Assembly: GCA_964019335.1 (NCBI GenBank)
Contig: OZ025712.1
Location: 186,001 to 250,000 of the forward strand
Direction of reading: 5' to 3'
From: Diplonema japonicum
Taxonomy: Eukaryota > Euglenozoa > Diplonemea > Diplonemida > Diplonemidae
DNA length: 64,000 bases
How positions within the stretch are numbered: the first letter of the stretch is position 1; every line of letters begins with the position of its first letter. Position numbers and translations under genes: made by a program. The notes beneath the pieces are model-generated. The model had not been told where the DNA came from, searched no databases, and was given only the letters and a program-made list of their open reading frames with translations. Shown piece by piece: positions 1 to 10,615 of this stretch.

Positions 1-4
1 TGCT

Positions 5-204
5 NNNNNNNNNNNNNNNNNNNNNNNNNNNNNNNNNNNNNNNNNNNNNNNNNNNNNNNNNNNNNNNNNNNNNNNNNNNNNNNNNNNNNNNNNNNNNNNN
101 NNNNNNNNNNNNNNNNNNNNNNNNNNNNNNNNNNNNNNNNNNNNNNNNNNNNNNNNNNNNNNNNNNNNNNNNNNNNNNNNNNNNNNNNNNNNNNNNNNNN
201 NNNN
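5..204. other. assembly gap (200 N)
   Basis: A run of exactly 200 N, typical of a scaffold gap of unknown true size. It hides the 5' part of the first repeat copy, which resumes at 205. Confidence 0.99.
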
Positions 205-325
205 GTTCTGCGTTGTGTCCTTTGTGCGGTGTACTCAACCCCAGCCGGGTCAGCTCTCGTGCAGTTTGCTGACTGTTCGTCACCCTGAGCATCTGTATTG
301 TGTTATTCCACTCGCTACCGAGAGA
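205..325 (+). repeat. dispersed repeat A, copy 1 (SINE-like)
   Basis: This segment matches about 1862-2015: shared blocks include CTCGTGCAGTTTGCT and GTTCGTCACCCTGAGCATCT, in the same order and strand. It ends in an A-rich tail near 330-357. GC-rich body plus A tail suggests a retroposon, but I could not place clear Pol III A and B boxes. The 5' end is lost in the N gap. Confidence 0.75.
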
Positions 326-746
326 AGAAAATAAAGAAAAAAAAAAAAAAAAAAAAACCTTAACTGCCAAATGGAGCCATTGTTTTAGACAAATAGCTTT
401 TTTTTTTTTCCTTCTTTCTTTTCTTCATATACCATAGTTGCGATTAGTCATTCGATCTACTTTGGAGGCCGATTGGAAATCATAGATAAGCCGATCTCAT
501 AGGGGAGAGAACATCATGGAAAGAAGAGGAGAAAAAAAAAAAAAAACACTATGAAAAAAGCATCACACGGCCCTCATCATTAAGAAAGTCTGGGGAAAGG
601 CACAGTGGATCAGGAGCTGAAACGACTTCACACTGTTGGCGCTTTCCATTTTTTTTTTTTTGTTTGTATTGCTAGCAGTTGAAAGGAATATCGGCTATTA
701 TTTCTTTTTTTTTCTTCCCTTCGTTCTCGTCGTTGCTCGGTGCGGG

Positions 747-782
<36 letters not shown>

Positions 783-1732
783 ATTCTCCTCCCCCTTCTT
801 AATTTCGGAGTTATATAAAAAAAAAAAAAGCATAACGATTTCCCTACCCTCCCTGTTTTCCCTCAACCTTTGCGGACATAAACAACAGCCTTCATCCAAA
901 AAAAAAAAAAAAAAAAAAAGAAAAAAAGAAAAGAAAGAAAAAAAAAAAGAATAAAAGAAAGCTCGGAGCAGGTCATTCCACCTGTATTTCTTTTTTTAAA
1001 AAGTTCTTCACATGGGAGCGGTGCCGGGGGTGGGGTGGGGTGAGAGCCAAGTTTATTAGCTACAGACAGACGGTTGAGGCGGTAGGGCACACGAGAAAAA
1101 AAAGAAATGTCTAAAAAAGAAATAGATAGCCTGGTGAAAAGGGGATGCACTACGAGCGGTGCTTACCCACCTTTTTTTTTTTTTTTTAAAGTTGCCATGA
1201 GAAAAAAAAAAAAGATTTTTCTTTGAGGGTGGAGGTAGGTAAGCGCAAAAAAAAAGAAAAAAAAAAAAAAAAAAAAAAAAGTAGTTAAAACAACAAAGGG
1301 GAGGGAGGAGGTGAACTCGTGACTACATTACTGAAAAAAAAAAAAATGAAAAAAAAAGAACCCTAATGATGCTCCCCTTTTGGAGGGTCACGACTTACGT
1401 TCTTGCAAGCTGGGAGGAAGAGGAGGAGGAGGGGTGAAACAAAAAAATATTTCGCTGCACTCTCGGCAGCTCACTCTCTCCCTTCCCCCCAAAAAAAAGG
1501 AAGAGGAAAAAAAAAGGGGGGGGGAAAGAACACAATTATTCCGGGACTTTACATTTCCCCCCCTTCCCTTATTACGTGTACTCTTAGTTTTAAAAAAAAA
1601 AAAAAAACCTGTGTGAACGAGGGGGAGAAAAAAAAAAAAAAAGTGTAGTTCTTATTTATTATTTTTTTATTTTTTTTTTTTTTTTTTGGATACATCATGC
1701 TTAGTTTTCGGACGCAGTAAAAAAAAGGGGAA

Positions 1733-1765
<33 letters not shown>
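326..1765. other. gene-free homopolymer-rich stretch
   Basis: Long A and T runs with short purine-rich patches. Open frames here are only homopolymer translations (poly-K, poly-F), with no conserved motif on either strand. Apart from the TG microsatellite I see no gene. Confidence 0.8.
746..781. repeat. (TG)n microsatellite
   Basis: About 16 uninterrupted TG dinucleotides in AT-rich intergenic DNA. Confidence 0.97.
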
Positions 1766-1768
<3 letters not shown>

Positions 1769-2015
1769 GGCTTTGATTGCAACACTAGGTGGCGTTAAGC
1801 GTGCAACGAAGCACGAAATACCTACTTGATTACAGGGGGCGCTCCTCGGCCGAGCAGTAGCTTCTTCTGCGTTCCGCGTCGTGTCCTTAATGCATGCGGT
1901 GTGCTCAACCCTAGCCGGGGCGTCCCGGGTAACCAAGATTCTGCGCTCGTGCAGTTTGCTGCCTGTTCGTCACCCTGAGCATCTGCGATACGTTCTTCCA
2001 CTCGGGCGCTACCGG
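1766..2015 (+). repeat. dispersed repeat A, copy 2 (longest copy)
   Basis: About 250 bp of GC-richer DNA between homopolymers. Its 5' block GGCTTTGATTGCAACACTA recurs near 9912. Its 3' half matches 205-325, and the block GTTCTTCCACTCG with nearby CGGTGATG recurs near 57570. It ends in an A-rich tail at 2022-2051. Several partial copies in one window, with an A tail, fit a non-autonomous retroposon. Confidence 0.75.
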
Positions 2016-2066
2016 TGATGACCAAAAAAAAAAAAAGAAGAAAAAAAAAAATCTTTTTTTCCACCA

Positions 2067-3023
2067 TCACCGACCGTCTGCCTCGTCGTAACCAGGAGAA
2101 TCATCAACCCCGCTAGAGTCGGGGGAATCCCTACCTTTGCACCCACCTTCACCTTCTCTTATAGATAGAAGCAACGCAAGGCACGCAGGTAGGTTCGTGT
2201 CTGTGTCTATTTTTAGGTTTTTTTGCATCGTCACCTCCAGCCCGAAAGCAGTGATGTGCCCCGCAAGTAGACAAGCAAGCGCAGTTACGCAGGACGGGAA
2301 TCTCGCAAAATCTGTAAATAAACGAACCAATACGATATCGTAGAAACGAGGGGTGTGGTCAATGAGGTTTTCCGTAGACAGGAGCCTAGCCGTATCGAAG
2401 GGGATACCCTTCACTGCTGCGCACGCCTGTTGGATTTCAGCCTCGGAAACGAGTTTTGGCCCGGTCAGTAAAATTAGATCCGACAGCGCAACCACATCCC
2501 TGTGCCGATTGACGAACGAAACCCAACACAGCAAATGGTCCCACATGGTCACCATGTGAAGGTTGTGATCTATATCTTGCATTGTCTGGATTTCAACTCT
2601 AAACAGTGCCTTTGCATCGATGCCAAAATATACCCCAAGTGCTTCAAGAGATGGGGCTACCGCCTCTTCAAGTTTAACAGCTAGAACAACTGCACATATA
2701 CACCGAGGGTGGAAGTCTTCAAGCTTCACATGAACCTTTTGCATGACCTCGTCGATGTACCATAAGGCGAGGGATGATGTTCTGCTGCTGTACCGGCGTT
2801 CGGAGAGAGCGGCGAGGTCATTGGTGTACTTTCTGATGGTGGTGATGACGTCGGCTCTTCTGTCGCTGTACCGTTTGTTCTCCGGAAGCGGCGTGCGTTC
2901 GATGGTGCTGCCCTTGCCGTCCTCTTCCCACGAAAACGCGACCAGCAGACTGTTTAATTCGTCGGAAGCATCATTAGTTGGCGAGACCCGCGAGGACACA
3001 TACGGCACAACAGAGATGGACAT
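2067..3023 (-). CDS. cyclin-fold protein
   Basis: A 318-residue protein, read from the ATG at 3023. Upstream codons in frame include a GTG but no ATG before a TAG. Residues about 70-180 look like a cyclin N-terminal box: an Arg/Ser-rich helix, then ALWYIDEVMQKV, and a following CICAVVLAVKLEE helix that matches the usual pattern of the second and third cyclin helices. The C-terminal third is a helical segment with a second possible half-fold, then an acidic Gly/Ser/Asp tail. Cyclins bind and activate CDKs; which class this belongs to I cannot say. No intron is needed. Confidence 0.65.
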   Translation of the reverse strand: MSISVVPYVSSRVSPTNDASDELNSLLVAFSWEEDGKGSTIERTPLPENKRYSDRRADVITTIRKYTNDLAALSERRYSSRTSSLALWYIDEVMQKVHVKLEDFHPRCICAVVLAVKLEEAVAPSLEALGVYFGIDAKALFRVEIQTMQDIDHNLHMVTMWDHLLCWVSFVNRHRDVVALSDLILLTGPKLVSEAEIQQACAAVKGIPFDTARLLSTENLIDHTPRFYDIVLVRLFTDFARFPSCVTALACLLAGHITAFGLEVTMQKNLKIDTDTNLPACLALLLSIREGEGGCKGRDSPDSSGVDDSPGYDEADGR

Positions 3024-3125
3024 GTCACCATTACCACCCACCCCCTTTGAAAAATACTAAAATTTTGTATTTAAAAAAAAAAAATTGTAAGAATTTTACA
3101 TGGTGGGCAGGGGGACGGGGATTCT

Positions 3126-3157
<32 letters not shown>

Positions 3158-3162
<5 letters not shown>

Positions 3163-4465
3163 TCGCCGAGCCTTTTCTTGACCGTTCCTGGTCGTCGTCG
3201 TGGGCTGGGGACGACGTTGGTATCAACCCGCCGCCGCCCGCCTTTTGAATATAGTCCGTGTAGGGGTTTTCATCGTCTGTAGCACCGTAGTTGACTCTGA
3301 GCTGGGTTGGGACGTTTGAACGGGGGTCGCGGTTGGCTGGTTCTGATCGGCGCATGGCCTCTGAAAGAAGTGTTTTTGCGTCGTCGGAAAAAGAGTTTCT
3401 TTGCAGTTGCAGAGTGACGAGGGTCTTGCTGTCTGCTATCATATCTGCCAACGGTTGGGCGACCGCCGCGGAGATCTTGTTGTGGGAGAGGTCCAGGTGT
3501 CGGAGCGTGGTGTTCTTCATCATACCCTTCGCGATCGCCTCCGCACCCACATCGCCGATGTCATTGTTCGACAGGTTCACCTTTTCCAAAGTCGGAATTG
3601 AAATTTCAAGAACCTTCGCAAAATCCGATGCGCCGGTGTCGCCGATAATGTTGTGAGCCAGGTTGAGGAACTTCAAACAGGTTTTCCCTGTTAGGAGCGC
3701 GACGGATAACTTTCCCAACCCGTCGGATCCCAGACTGTTCCATGAAACATTTAGATCCACGATTAGCTCTTTGTCTTGTAAAAGCCCTGCTAGCGCTGCA
3801 GCGCCGCCTTTTCCAATATCGTTGTGCCAGAGGCAAAGGGTGGTGTGGATTTCTTTGTTGCCCCATTTTTGCCATGCTTCGCAGATGTGAGTTGCACCTT
3901 CGTCTCCAAGTGACCCTTGTCCTCCAAGGTCTAGTGTGAAGAAAGGGTGTCGTTGCATTGCGGACGATAGGGATTTTGCTCCCCGGTGGCCGATTTTGTT
4001 CCATGAAAGGTTTATTTTGCAGAGTTCTTGGTTTATTCGCAAGACGTTGCCCATTGCTTGTGCGGAGGTGCAGGTTAGTAGGTTTCCCAGTGCGTTGAGG
4101 TCGGTTAGGGTTCTGTTGACGAGGAGTGCGCCAGACAGCGCGAGGCCACCGCCGTCGCCTATTCCGTTGCAGGAGATGTTCAATATCATTATGGATGTGT
4201 TTACCTTTATGCCCTGGGCGAGGTATTTAGCGCCCATGTCCCCCATGTTGTTGTGGCTGAAGTCGATGCTTGTGATGCAGTTGTTCTTTTCCAGTGCTTT
4301 GGAGACCACCATGACGCCGTCCCAGCCGATCATCTTCCCGGGGAGGAGGTCGAATGTTGTTTTTGTTTTGAGCCAGTTCGACCATTTCCCCTTGAACTCC
4401 TTCTCGAGCTTCTTTGTCTTAGGGAATTTTCCAGGGGCCTGAACCTTATCCTTTTTCTTGCCCAT
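3158..4465 (-). CDS. leucine-rich repeat protein, RNH1/NLR-type repeats
   Basis: 435 residues from the ATG at 4465, which follows about 18 A. A basic N-terminus precedes roughly ten ribonuclease-inhibitor-type LRRs (about residues 65-360) with the signature L..L.LS.N.IGD.GA, for example LNLAHNIIGDTGA and VNLSNNDIGDVGA. The C-terminal 70 residues are charged and low in complexity. Such proteins are interaction scaffolds; the partner is unknown. The stop is a TAA inside GAG-GTAAAA followed by a long A run. This could instead be the donor of a poly-A intron leading to a few more codons ending near 3099; I keep the simple reading. Confidence 0.85.
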
Positions 4466-5785
4466 TGTTTTTTTTTTTTTTTTTTACAAAAAAAAAAAAA
4501 TACCCCCTCTTTTTTGTTTCGGGAAAAAAAAAAAAAAAAAAAAATGGGCCACTGCAGTGACAAAGGTCGGGGGGGTCTCCTCGTTCTTGCGCCTGGCAAT
4601 TGTGGCGGCCGCGTCAACCCACTGGTTCGCAAGCGCTTCAGCTAGTACGGGGGACTCCCCCACCGACGTGTTGAAGTCGCCTGTGATCGCCACTGGGACT
4701 TCCCCTAGCTCACACATCGTCCGGGTCTGCGGGCCCCGGGTTGGGGTGAATGTCACCATGTGTGAGGAGCCTCCTACGGGCTTCGCCTGCAATCGATTTC
4801 CTCGAGCGCTTGGCAATGTATCGGCAGCTTCGTGGCAACGCCATCGGCCGGCAGCGGGAGTATAATGCGCCGTTGGAGGGAGCACCAAACCAGTCGGAGG
4901 GTACGCAGCGTGGGCTGAGGAGTGAGAGAGCGTCGAGGGTAATCCCGTCCAGCGTGATCAGTGTGACAAGCGCGAAAAGGAAGAGGAGCAGGGGACGGAG
5001 CAGGGAGCCTGACCACGCAGATAGTCAGTTGAATTCATCCTGCGTGATCGCCGCTACGTCCATAAGTGCTGCTGGTCAGCGTCCCTCTTACGCGTGGGGG
5101 AGACGGATTCGGCAGCCGCGCGTTCAGCTTCAGCCTCCGCTTTAGCCTTCGCGAGCGGGGACAGTGGAAATTCGGAGCATGATCGCCAGGCCGATGGGAG
5201 TGACCGTGAGCCGTCGCACGCTGTGCCGTCCTCTCCACCCGCCAGACGTTGCTCCTCACGACCTCGTACACCCCCTGCTTGTCCCTTGCTGCTAGCATGG
5301 CCATCCTGGCTATTGCCTCCCCGTCCGACGTCTTCGCCCATTGCGCGGCGGCGCAGAACTTCTTGGCGATAATCGCCACGAGGACAACGGACCTGTTAGT
5401 CCTCGTTTGGGGCTTGTCGCCGTCGGCCATCACAGGGTCGTAGTGCTCGCCGGCAGTCCAGAGGGCCTTGATGCCTCTGCTGGTGGGGGTTGCGACTTCC
5501 CTAGCGGCCTCGAACAGGGTTTTCGAGACGACGCGGTTTTTTATAAATATATTTAAATATTTTATATTTTATTATTTTTATTTGTTTTTTTTGTTGAGTT
5601 TATAGTATGACTGATGTACCACGTCACCTCCCGTGTAGTAAGGGTAGTAGAGAACCCCGTTAACGCCTTTATTTATCAGCCACGGGGAGCGACCAATAAA
5701 GTACAGAAAAAAAAAAAAAAAAAAAAAAAAAAAAACGTTGGAATTTTTTTTGTTTCGGGTATTTTTTTTTTTTTTTTTTTTTTTT
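4466..5785 (-). mobile_element. broken non-LTR retrotransposon (5' part)
   Basis: Minus-strand remnant of a LINE-like element, recognisable from about 5545 to 4545. It carries, in different frames, an Arg/Ala-rich basic N-terminal region (about 5433-5035), a GDIHPNPGP motif (4757-4731), and a piece of an AP-type endonuclease with VAITGDFNTSVGES and PPTF (about 4690-4560). The stretch between NPGP and GDFN is far too short for the front half of the endonuclease, so there is an internal deletion. Stops break every frame. No reverse transcriptase follows: the element is cut off at a homopolymer near 4545. 5546-5785 is AT-rich DNA plus a long A run with nothing recognisable. Confidence 0.75.
4731..4757 (-). 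other. NPGP (2A-like) motif in retroelement remnant
   Basis: Codons for GDIHPNPGP, preceded by basic RRRLL. The residue pattern D-I-x-x-N-P-G-P is that of ribosome-skipping sequences known at the N-termini of several non-LTR retrotransposon polyproteins. Here Glu of the usual DxExNPGP is His, as in some metazoan LINE copies. A stop follows eight codons later, so the copy is dead. Confidence 0.7.
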
Positions 5786-6226
5786 TTATATCTTTGCTTG
5801 TTGTGTGAGGTACCAGTCTTCGAATCCTCCTTTCTTTGTCCAGCTGTGGGCTATGACTCTCCTCTCGAATTTCCATTCTCCGTTGGAGTTCTTTGCGATG
5901 AGATCTTCGTGGGTTCCATAGGAAACAACGTCAGGGCCCACTTCGCCTCTCCAGTAGGACCTGTTTAACACTTTTCCATCAATCACCTTCAATACAATAT
6001 TGCCCTCCCAGTGCATGCACCCTTGGAATTGGTCACAAATAGTGCCTGGGAGGCCTGTGATGTCGGCGTAGCAAAGGGTTTTCCCTATTTTGAGGATTTT
6101 ACAGGTTCCTGAATCCAGGAATAGTTTTTGCATCCCTGGCCCGTCCCGCCTGTCCATGGTGTGTAGGAACTCATGCAGAAGGTTTGTTATTGCAAGCTGG
6201 TCCTCCGCAGTTAATGGGTTTGCCAT
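5786..6226 (-). CDS. SnoaL/NTF2-like fold protein
   Basis: 146 residues from the ATG at 6226, in an ACCATGG context directly after a run of over 40 A. The N-terminal pattern of two helices, then DRRDGPGMQKLFLDSG, then a beta-rich C-terminal half with HWEGNIVLKVIDGKVLNRSYWRGEVG and WKFERRVIAHSW, fits the SnoaL-like branch of the NTF2 superfamily (usual length 120-150). These are small cone-shaped domains serving as isomerases, hydratases or ligand binders; no catalytic pair can be assigned here. Longer upstream reading is only translated homopolymer. Confidence 0.7.
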   Translation of the reverse strand: MANPLTAEDQLAITNLLHEFLHTMDRRDGPGMQKLFLDSGTCKILKIGKTLCYADITGLPGTICDQFQGCMHWEGNIVLKVIDGKVLNRSYWRGEVGPDVVSYGTHEDLIAKNSNGEWKFERRVIAHSWTKKGGFEDWYLTQQAKI

Positions 6227-6280
<54 letters not shown>

Positions 6281-6584
6281 CCTTTCTTTCACCCCTTTTC
6301 TTTTTCCTCGTATGCGTATTTTAGACGACAAAAAAAAATGTATGTTTTCGTGTTATTTACGGGAACTACCCCCCCTTTTTTTTATACTCTCCCGAGTTTC
6401 TTTTCTTTTTTTTTTTTTTTTTTTTTTTTTTTCAAAAAAAAAAAAAAAAAACATTTTTCTAGTAACATTCTTGCATGGATATAGTGCCTTTTAAGTTTTC
6501 GTTGAGTAACCGTTCCGATATTTGGTTTTCTGTTGCAAAAAAAAAAAAAAAAAAAAAAAAAAACTTTTTTTTCAAAAAAAAAAA

Positions 6585-6815
6585 AGGGAAAACCAACGTA
6601 CAAGGCAACCAAATAACTTTTTTCCACCGTTGCCTTAAACCTCCAACTTTTTTTCCACCATCCACGGTAACCTGCAACTTTTTCTCCACCGCCCACGGTA
6701 ACCACAACTTTTTTTTCCACTTTTTACTGCAACCACCAACAATTTCCCTTATGCAACCACTAACTTTTTTTCCACCGTCCACGGTAACCTCCGATATTTT
6801 TATGCCTTAGTGGGT
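6585..6815 (+). repeat. left arm of inverted tandem-repeat pair
   Basis: Degenerate units of about 30 bp built on CCACCGTCCACGGTAACC followed by an AACTTTTTT run. The same unit, reverse complemented, forms 7205-7395. The outermost blocks also match: AACCAACGTACAAGGCAACC here against the complement of GGTTACCATGTACGTTGTT at the far end. Confidence 0.85.
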
Positions 6816-7204
6816 TTTACGAAATGTAGCGAGGGGGGGGGCAAAACATGAAGTCATAGCAAAAGAAAAGGAAAAAAGACCTTTTAAGAGAAATGGATGA
6901 CTACCCTGAAGGCTGGGACTACAACCGGGACAGCACTTCTTACAAGTTGCTGCATTTATTTTCCCTTTCTCTCTCACTTCGCTTCCTCTGTGCTGGCCTA
7001 TCTGTAACTTCGTGACAACAGGGGGCTTGAAGTCATCCTTGGCATATTCACAGGCAGGGGGGCGAGGGGTGGAGAAGTACATCAGACGCCAGATACCTCG
7101 GCTTTGGCTTTAAATCGTCTTTGGAAATCGCCCTTGCCAACTTCCAGGAGAAATTCTTGGTGTCTTTTTCGAGCCCTGGCTGTGCCTACACGTTTTTCCC
7201 AAGT
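6816..7204. other. loop between inverted arms
   Basis: About 390 bp with mixed composition. The minus-strand open frame here (7082-6807) has no recognisable domain and I do not call it a gene. Confidence 0.6.
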
Positions 7205-7395
7205 GCACACACACCTCCACCGTGGACGTTGAAAAAAAAGTTGTGGGTTTCCGTGGACGGTGGAAAAAAAGTTCTTACTTACATGGTTTAGTGGAAATAA
7301 AAAAATAGGTTACCGTAAACAGTGGTGGAAATTCTGCTTACAGACTTGAGTGGAAAAAAGTTATTTGGTTACCATGTACGTTGTTCTTCTCAAAA
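7205..7395 (-). repeat. right arm of inverted tandem-repeat pair
   Basis: Carries GGTTACCGTGGACGGTGG-type units, the reverse complement of the left arm at 6585-6815. It overlaps the last codons of the upstream beta-helix frame. Confidence 0.85.
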
Positions 7396-8284
7396 AAAAA
7401 AAAAAAAAAAAAGAAATCCAAGACATACTACTCAAGACAGGCCGACACCCTTCCCGAATCCTGACCTTGTCGGTTATCGTGTTGCCAGTAAAGGTACCAG
7501 CCGCTCCGTTTGATACAGTGACCCCCCAGTAGCCAGACGCGTGGACGTTGTTGTTCTTAAAAACAACCGTGGCGGACTTGTCAATGTGCACAGCGGTGCC
7601 TGTACAAGAGGAGAAAGTACACGAGGACAAGGTAGGGGTGGCCGGCGGGTCAGACGGAGATGAAGGAGGGACAGAACAGAAAATATAGGCACCGGTGGCC
7701 AGCGTGTTGAAGAGGTTCTTGTGGAACTTTGTTGCCGAATTGTCACACGTAACACCCGCAGTCAAAGCCCCCCCATCACCTTGGAAGGTACACCCTTCAA
7801 CAACACCCTTTGCCTGAGGAAAACAGTAGACACAGCTTTTAACATTTTTTCTGAAAACGCAATTTTTTACCGTCCCGTCTACCCCCGGGTGGAGGGTCAG
7901 CAAATTGTTACCATCTTCGAAAATGCAGTCGAGGAAAGCCCATCCTGTTGATTTCCCCACAACACTGTCCCCCTTTAATGTGATGCCTTTTATCGCCACT
8001 TTTGAACCGACTTCCACGCCTTTGCTCCAAACAACATTCTCGCCTTGAACCTCTAGGCCGGCAGGAAGGTCTTCCAACACAATTCTGTCCTCATACACCC
8101 CAGGCATCACAATGATATTTTCAGAGTCGGGGGTTACAAGGCCCACCGCCTGTGCCATGTCCTGCACCTGGCTCCACCCGCCCACTAAGATCGTTTTCTT
8201 GCCATCCGGACGCTCTGGTTCGACTTCCACCTCCTTTTTGTCGTCTTTCTTGTCATCTTTTTTCTTGCCTCTTTTGGGCGGCAT
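7361..8284 (-). CDS. right-handed parallel beta-helix protein
   Basis: About 307 residues from the ATG at 8284, preceded by 13 A. A Lys/Asp-rich N-terminus is followed by a PbH1-type beta-helix (about residues 30-285): short rungs such as VAIKGITLKGDSVVG, GTVKNCVFRKNVKSCVY, GVVEGCTFQGDGG, VVFKNNNVHASGYWGV and FTGNTITDKVRIREGCRPVL. The family includes pectate-lyase-like and F-box-associated helices; no catalytic residues can be named. After CRPVLS the frame runs through 20 T and into the inverted repeat. A GTATGT donor at 7428 suggests a spliced C-terminus, so the true end is uncertain. Confidence 0.7.
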   Translation of the reverse strand: MPPKRGKKKDDKKDDKKEVEVEPERPDGKKTILVGGWSQVQDMAQAVGLVTPDSENIIVMPGVYEDRIVLEDLPAGLEVQGENVVWSKGVEVGSKVAIKGITLKGDSVVGKSTGWAFLDCIFEDGNNLLTLHPGVDGTVKNCVFRKNVKSCVYCFPQAKGVVEGCTFQGDGGALTAGVTCDNSATKFHKNLFNTLATGAYIFCSVPPSSPSDPPATPTLSSCTFSSCTGTAVHIDKSATVVFKNNNVHASGYWGVTVSNGAAGTFTGNTITDKVRIREGCRPVLSSMSWISFFFFFFLRRTTYMVTK

Positions 8285-10061
8285 TTTTTTTTTTTTTTCC
8301 CTCTCCTTTTGTTTAAGTAAAAAGAAGGGGGGGGGAAAGAAAGATAGTAAACTAAAAAGGGGGGGGGGGGAGAAAGTATAAAATTCAGAAAGTGGTGATT
8401 ATTTTATGCCCCCCCCCCGCCCCTCCCCCACCGCAGTGAATTGATCTTCTGTTCGGTGATGCCATGACGGCTTTTTTCATTAAAAAAAAAACTGGAGGCC
8501 AACCCAAAAGGGTGATTTCTCGCATCCCCCGAAGAGTCTTTTGATTATTTGTGCATGCTGTTTTCACCCACAGTAACAGTAAGGATAAAACAGAAAAAAC
8601 AGCCTGCATTTCTACTCTTTTTTTTTTTTTTTTTCTCCAATAAAACAATTTCTTTTTTAAAAATTGCTTACTTGTTCCAGCAAAAAAAAAAAAAAAAAAA
8701 GAAAAGAAAAAACGTTGAGAGGGATAAGAGAGAAAAAAAAAAAAAAAAAGAAGAAAAAAAAATAAGAAGGGGGCATGAGAAGCGTAATTTATCTTGTGCA
8801 AAGCGCAGAAGGTCAAAATTGTGAGAGAGAGAGGGAAAAGAAAAAGCTGAAGATGTCGAGGTGCTACCCCCCCCACCCTGCCAGCTGTTTCAAAATGCAA
8901 AAAAAAAAAAAAAAAAAAAGAGAGACATTTAAAAAGAGGATCTACACCTAATTGACCACTTCTAAACGTGATAACATGCATAGTATGTGCAGCGCAGCTC
9001 AGTTTCACCACCCCCTTCTCCAAATCACTTGCTTCTTCTTTTTTTTTTTTTTTTTTTTTTTTTGTTCATTCTTGGTTATACAGCGTAAAGCGAAACCAAA
9101 CACTGTTTTCTACTTTATTATTGCGTTGTTCAACAGGGGAAAAAAAAGGGGGGGGTGAACGAAGGAGAGAAAAAAATGAAAGGAAGCGACTTTTTTCTGT
9201 TCAAGAGGGAACAAAAAGGGGGGGGTTGAAGGGGGGGGGGGGGGGGGGGGGAAGAAGAAAAAGAAGGTTCTAGGGGAAAAAGCTGAGATAAAACTTTTTT
9301 TTTCTTTTATGTCTCACTTTTTCAATTTATCAGTTCCCCTCTCCCCCCCATTATTCCTTATTCCCTTCTCTTTCCAGTTTGCATCCTTCTCATGCCCTTT
9401 TTCCGATCCTTGTTCCAAAAAAGTCAAGGAAAACAGAAAAAAGGGAGAAGAAGAAAAAAGGAAGGGGAGGGGAGAGGGAGGGGGGGGGGGGGGGGGGGGG
9501 AAAGAAGAAGAAAAAAAACTGGGTGATGAAAATAATACCAGGAAAATTTATAAAAAAAAAAGAAAGAGGCCTTTATTTCCCTAGCCGGCGGGCCCAGCGG
9601 AGGGATATTAAGTTTTTTCTTTTTCTTTTTCTTTTTTCTTTTTTTTTTTTAAAGGTTCCCAATAAAAAAAAAATACAGATTTAAAAGAATAAAAGGAGGG
9701 AAAGGAGGACTAACGGAGAAAAAGAAGAAACGGAAACATAACTTAAGATAAGGAGGGGAAGGAAAGAAAAGAGAGAGAGAGACAGAGAAAAAGGTTTTCT
9801 TAATCTTCTTTACTTTAATTCAAAATTCGTTTTTGGCAGATGTTTCACGTATCTGCATATTCCATGTTTGTTTTTTTTTTTTTTTTTTTTTTTTTTACAT
9901 TGAAGATAAATGTGGCTTTGGTTGCAACACTATTTGGCGTTAAGTGAGCAGCGGGTGATAAAAAAAAGAAAGAAAGAAAGAAAAAGAGACATAAAGGATA
10001 AAAAGAGACATAAAGGAAAAGGACGTCTCTATTGAAGAAAATGGGAGGAGTGTATTTCGAG

Positions 10062-10115
<54 letters not shown>

Positions 10116-10417
10116 ATTTTTTTTCATAAAAAAAATACATCGTTGTATTTTACTGTCGAGCTGTTTTCGGATGAAAATTTTTACACCGTTTGTCTCCATT
10201 CAAAACACCCTCTTCTCATTGAGTCCTGCAAGGACACCGCCGCCCCTCAGGTCGTCCAGGTACTCACAACAAGACTGTAAAGATGATCCGATCAATTGGG
10301 GTCTTCCTCGTACCAATAAGGTAAGATGGCATGGAGGCCTCATGGATCGCTTAAAATGACTGTGGGAGTGAATAGAAGCCAAAATTTCAAAGAGAAAGCA
10401 GCTTGTAAGTAAATTTA

Positions 10418-10449
<32 letters not shown>

Positions 10450-10577
10450 AGAAATGCTACAACAAAAAAAAAAAAAAAAAAAAAAAACAACAGAGTAAAA
10501 CTTCTCCAGTAAAAACGAGAGAGCCCTGCTTCCAGAAGCACATTGCACTGATTAGGGGCGCACTCCGTGCTAGGTAG

Positions 10578-10615
<38 letters not shown>

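Noticed and set aside
636-954. Several short frames around the TG microsatellite
   Set aside because: They consist of translated TG and homopolymer repeats and have no conserved pattern.
6807-7082. 91-codon minus frame between inverted arms
   Set aside because: No domain or start context; probably chance within the loop.
8385-9023. 212-codon minus-strand frame
   Set aside because: Mostly poly-F and poly-K from T and A runs; no motif, no plausible start context.
10160-10410. Possible small gene or RNA in the complex patch
   Set aside because: Frames are short and broken; no stable fold or motif could be seen by eye.
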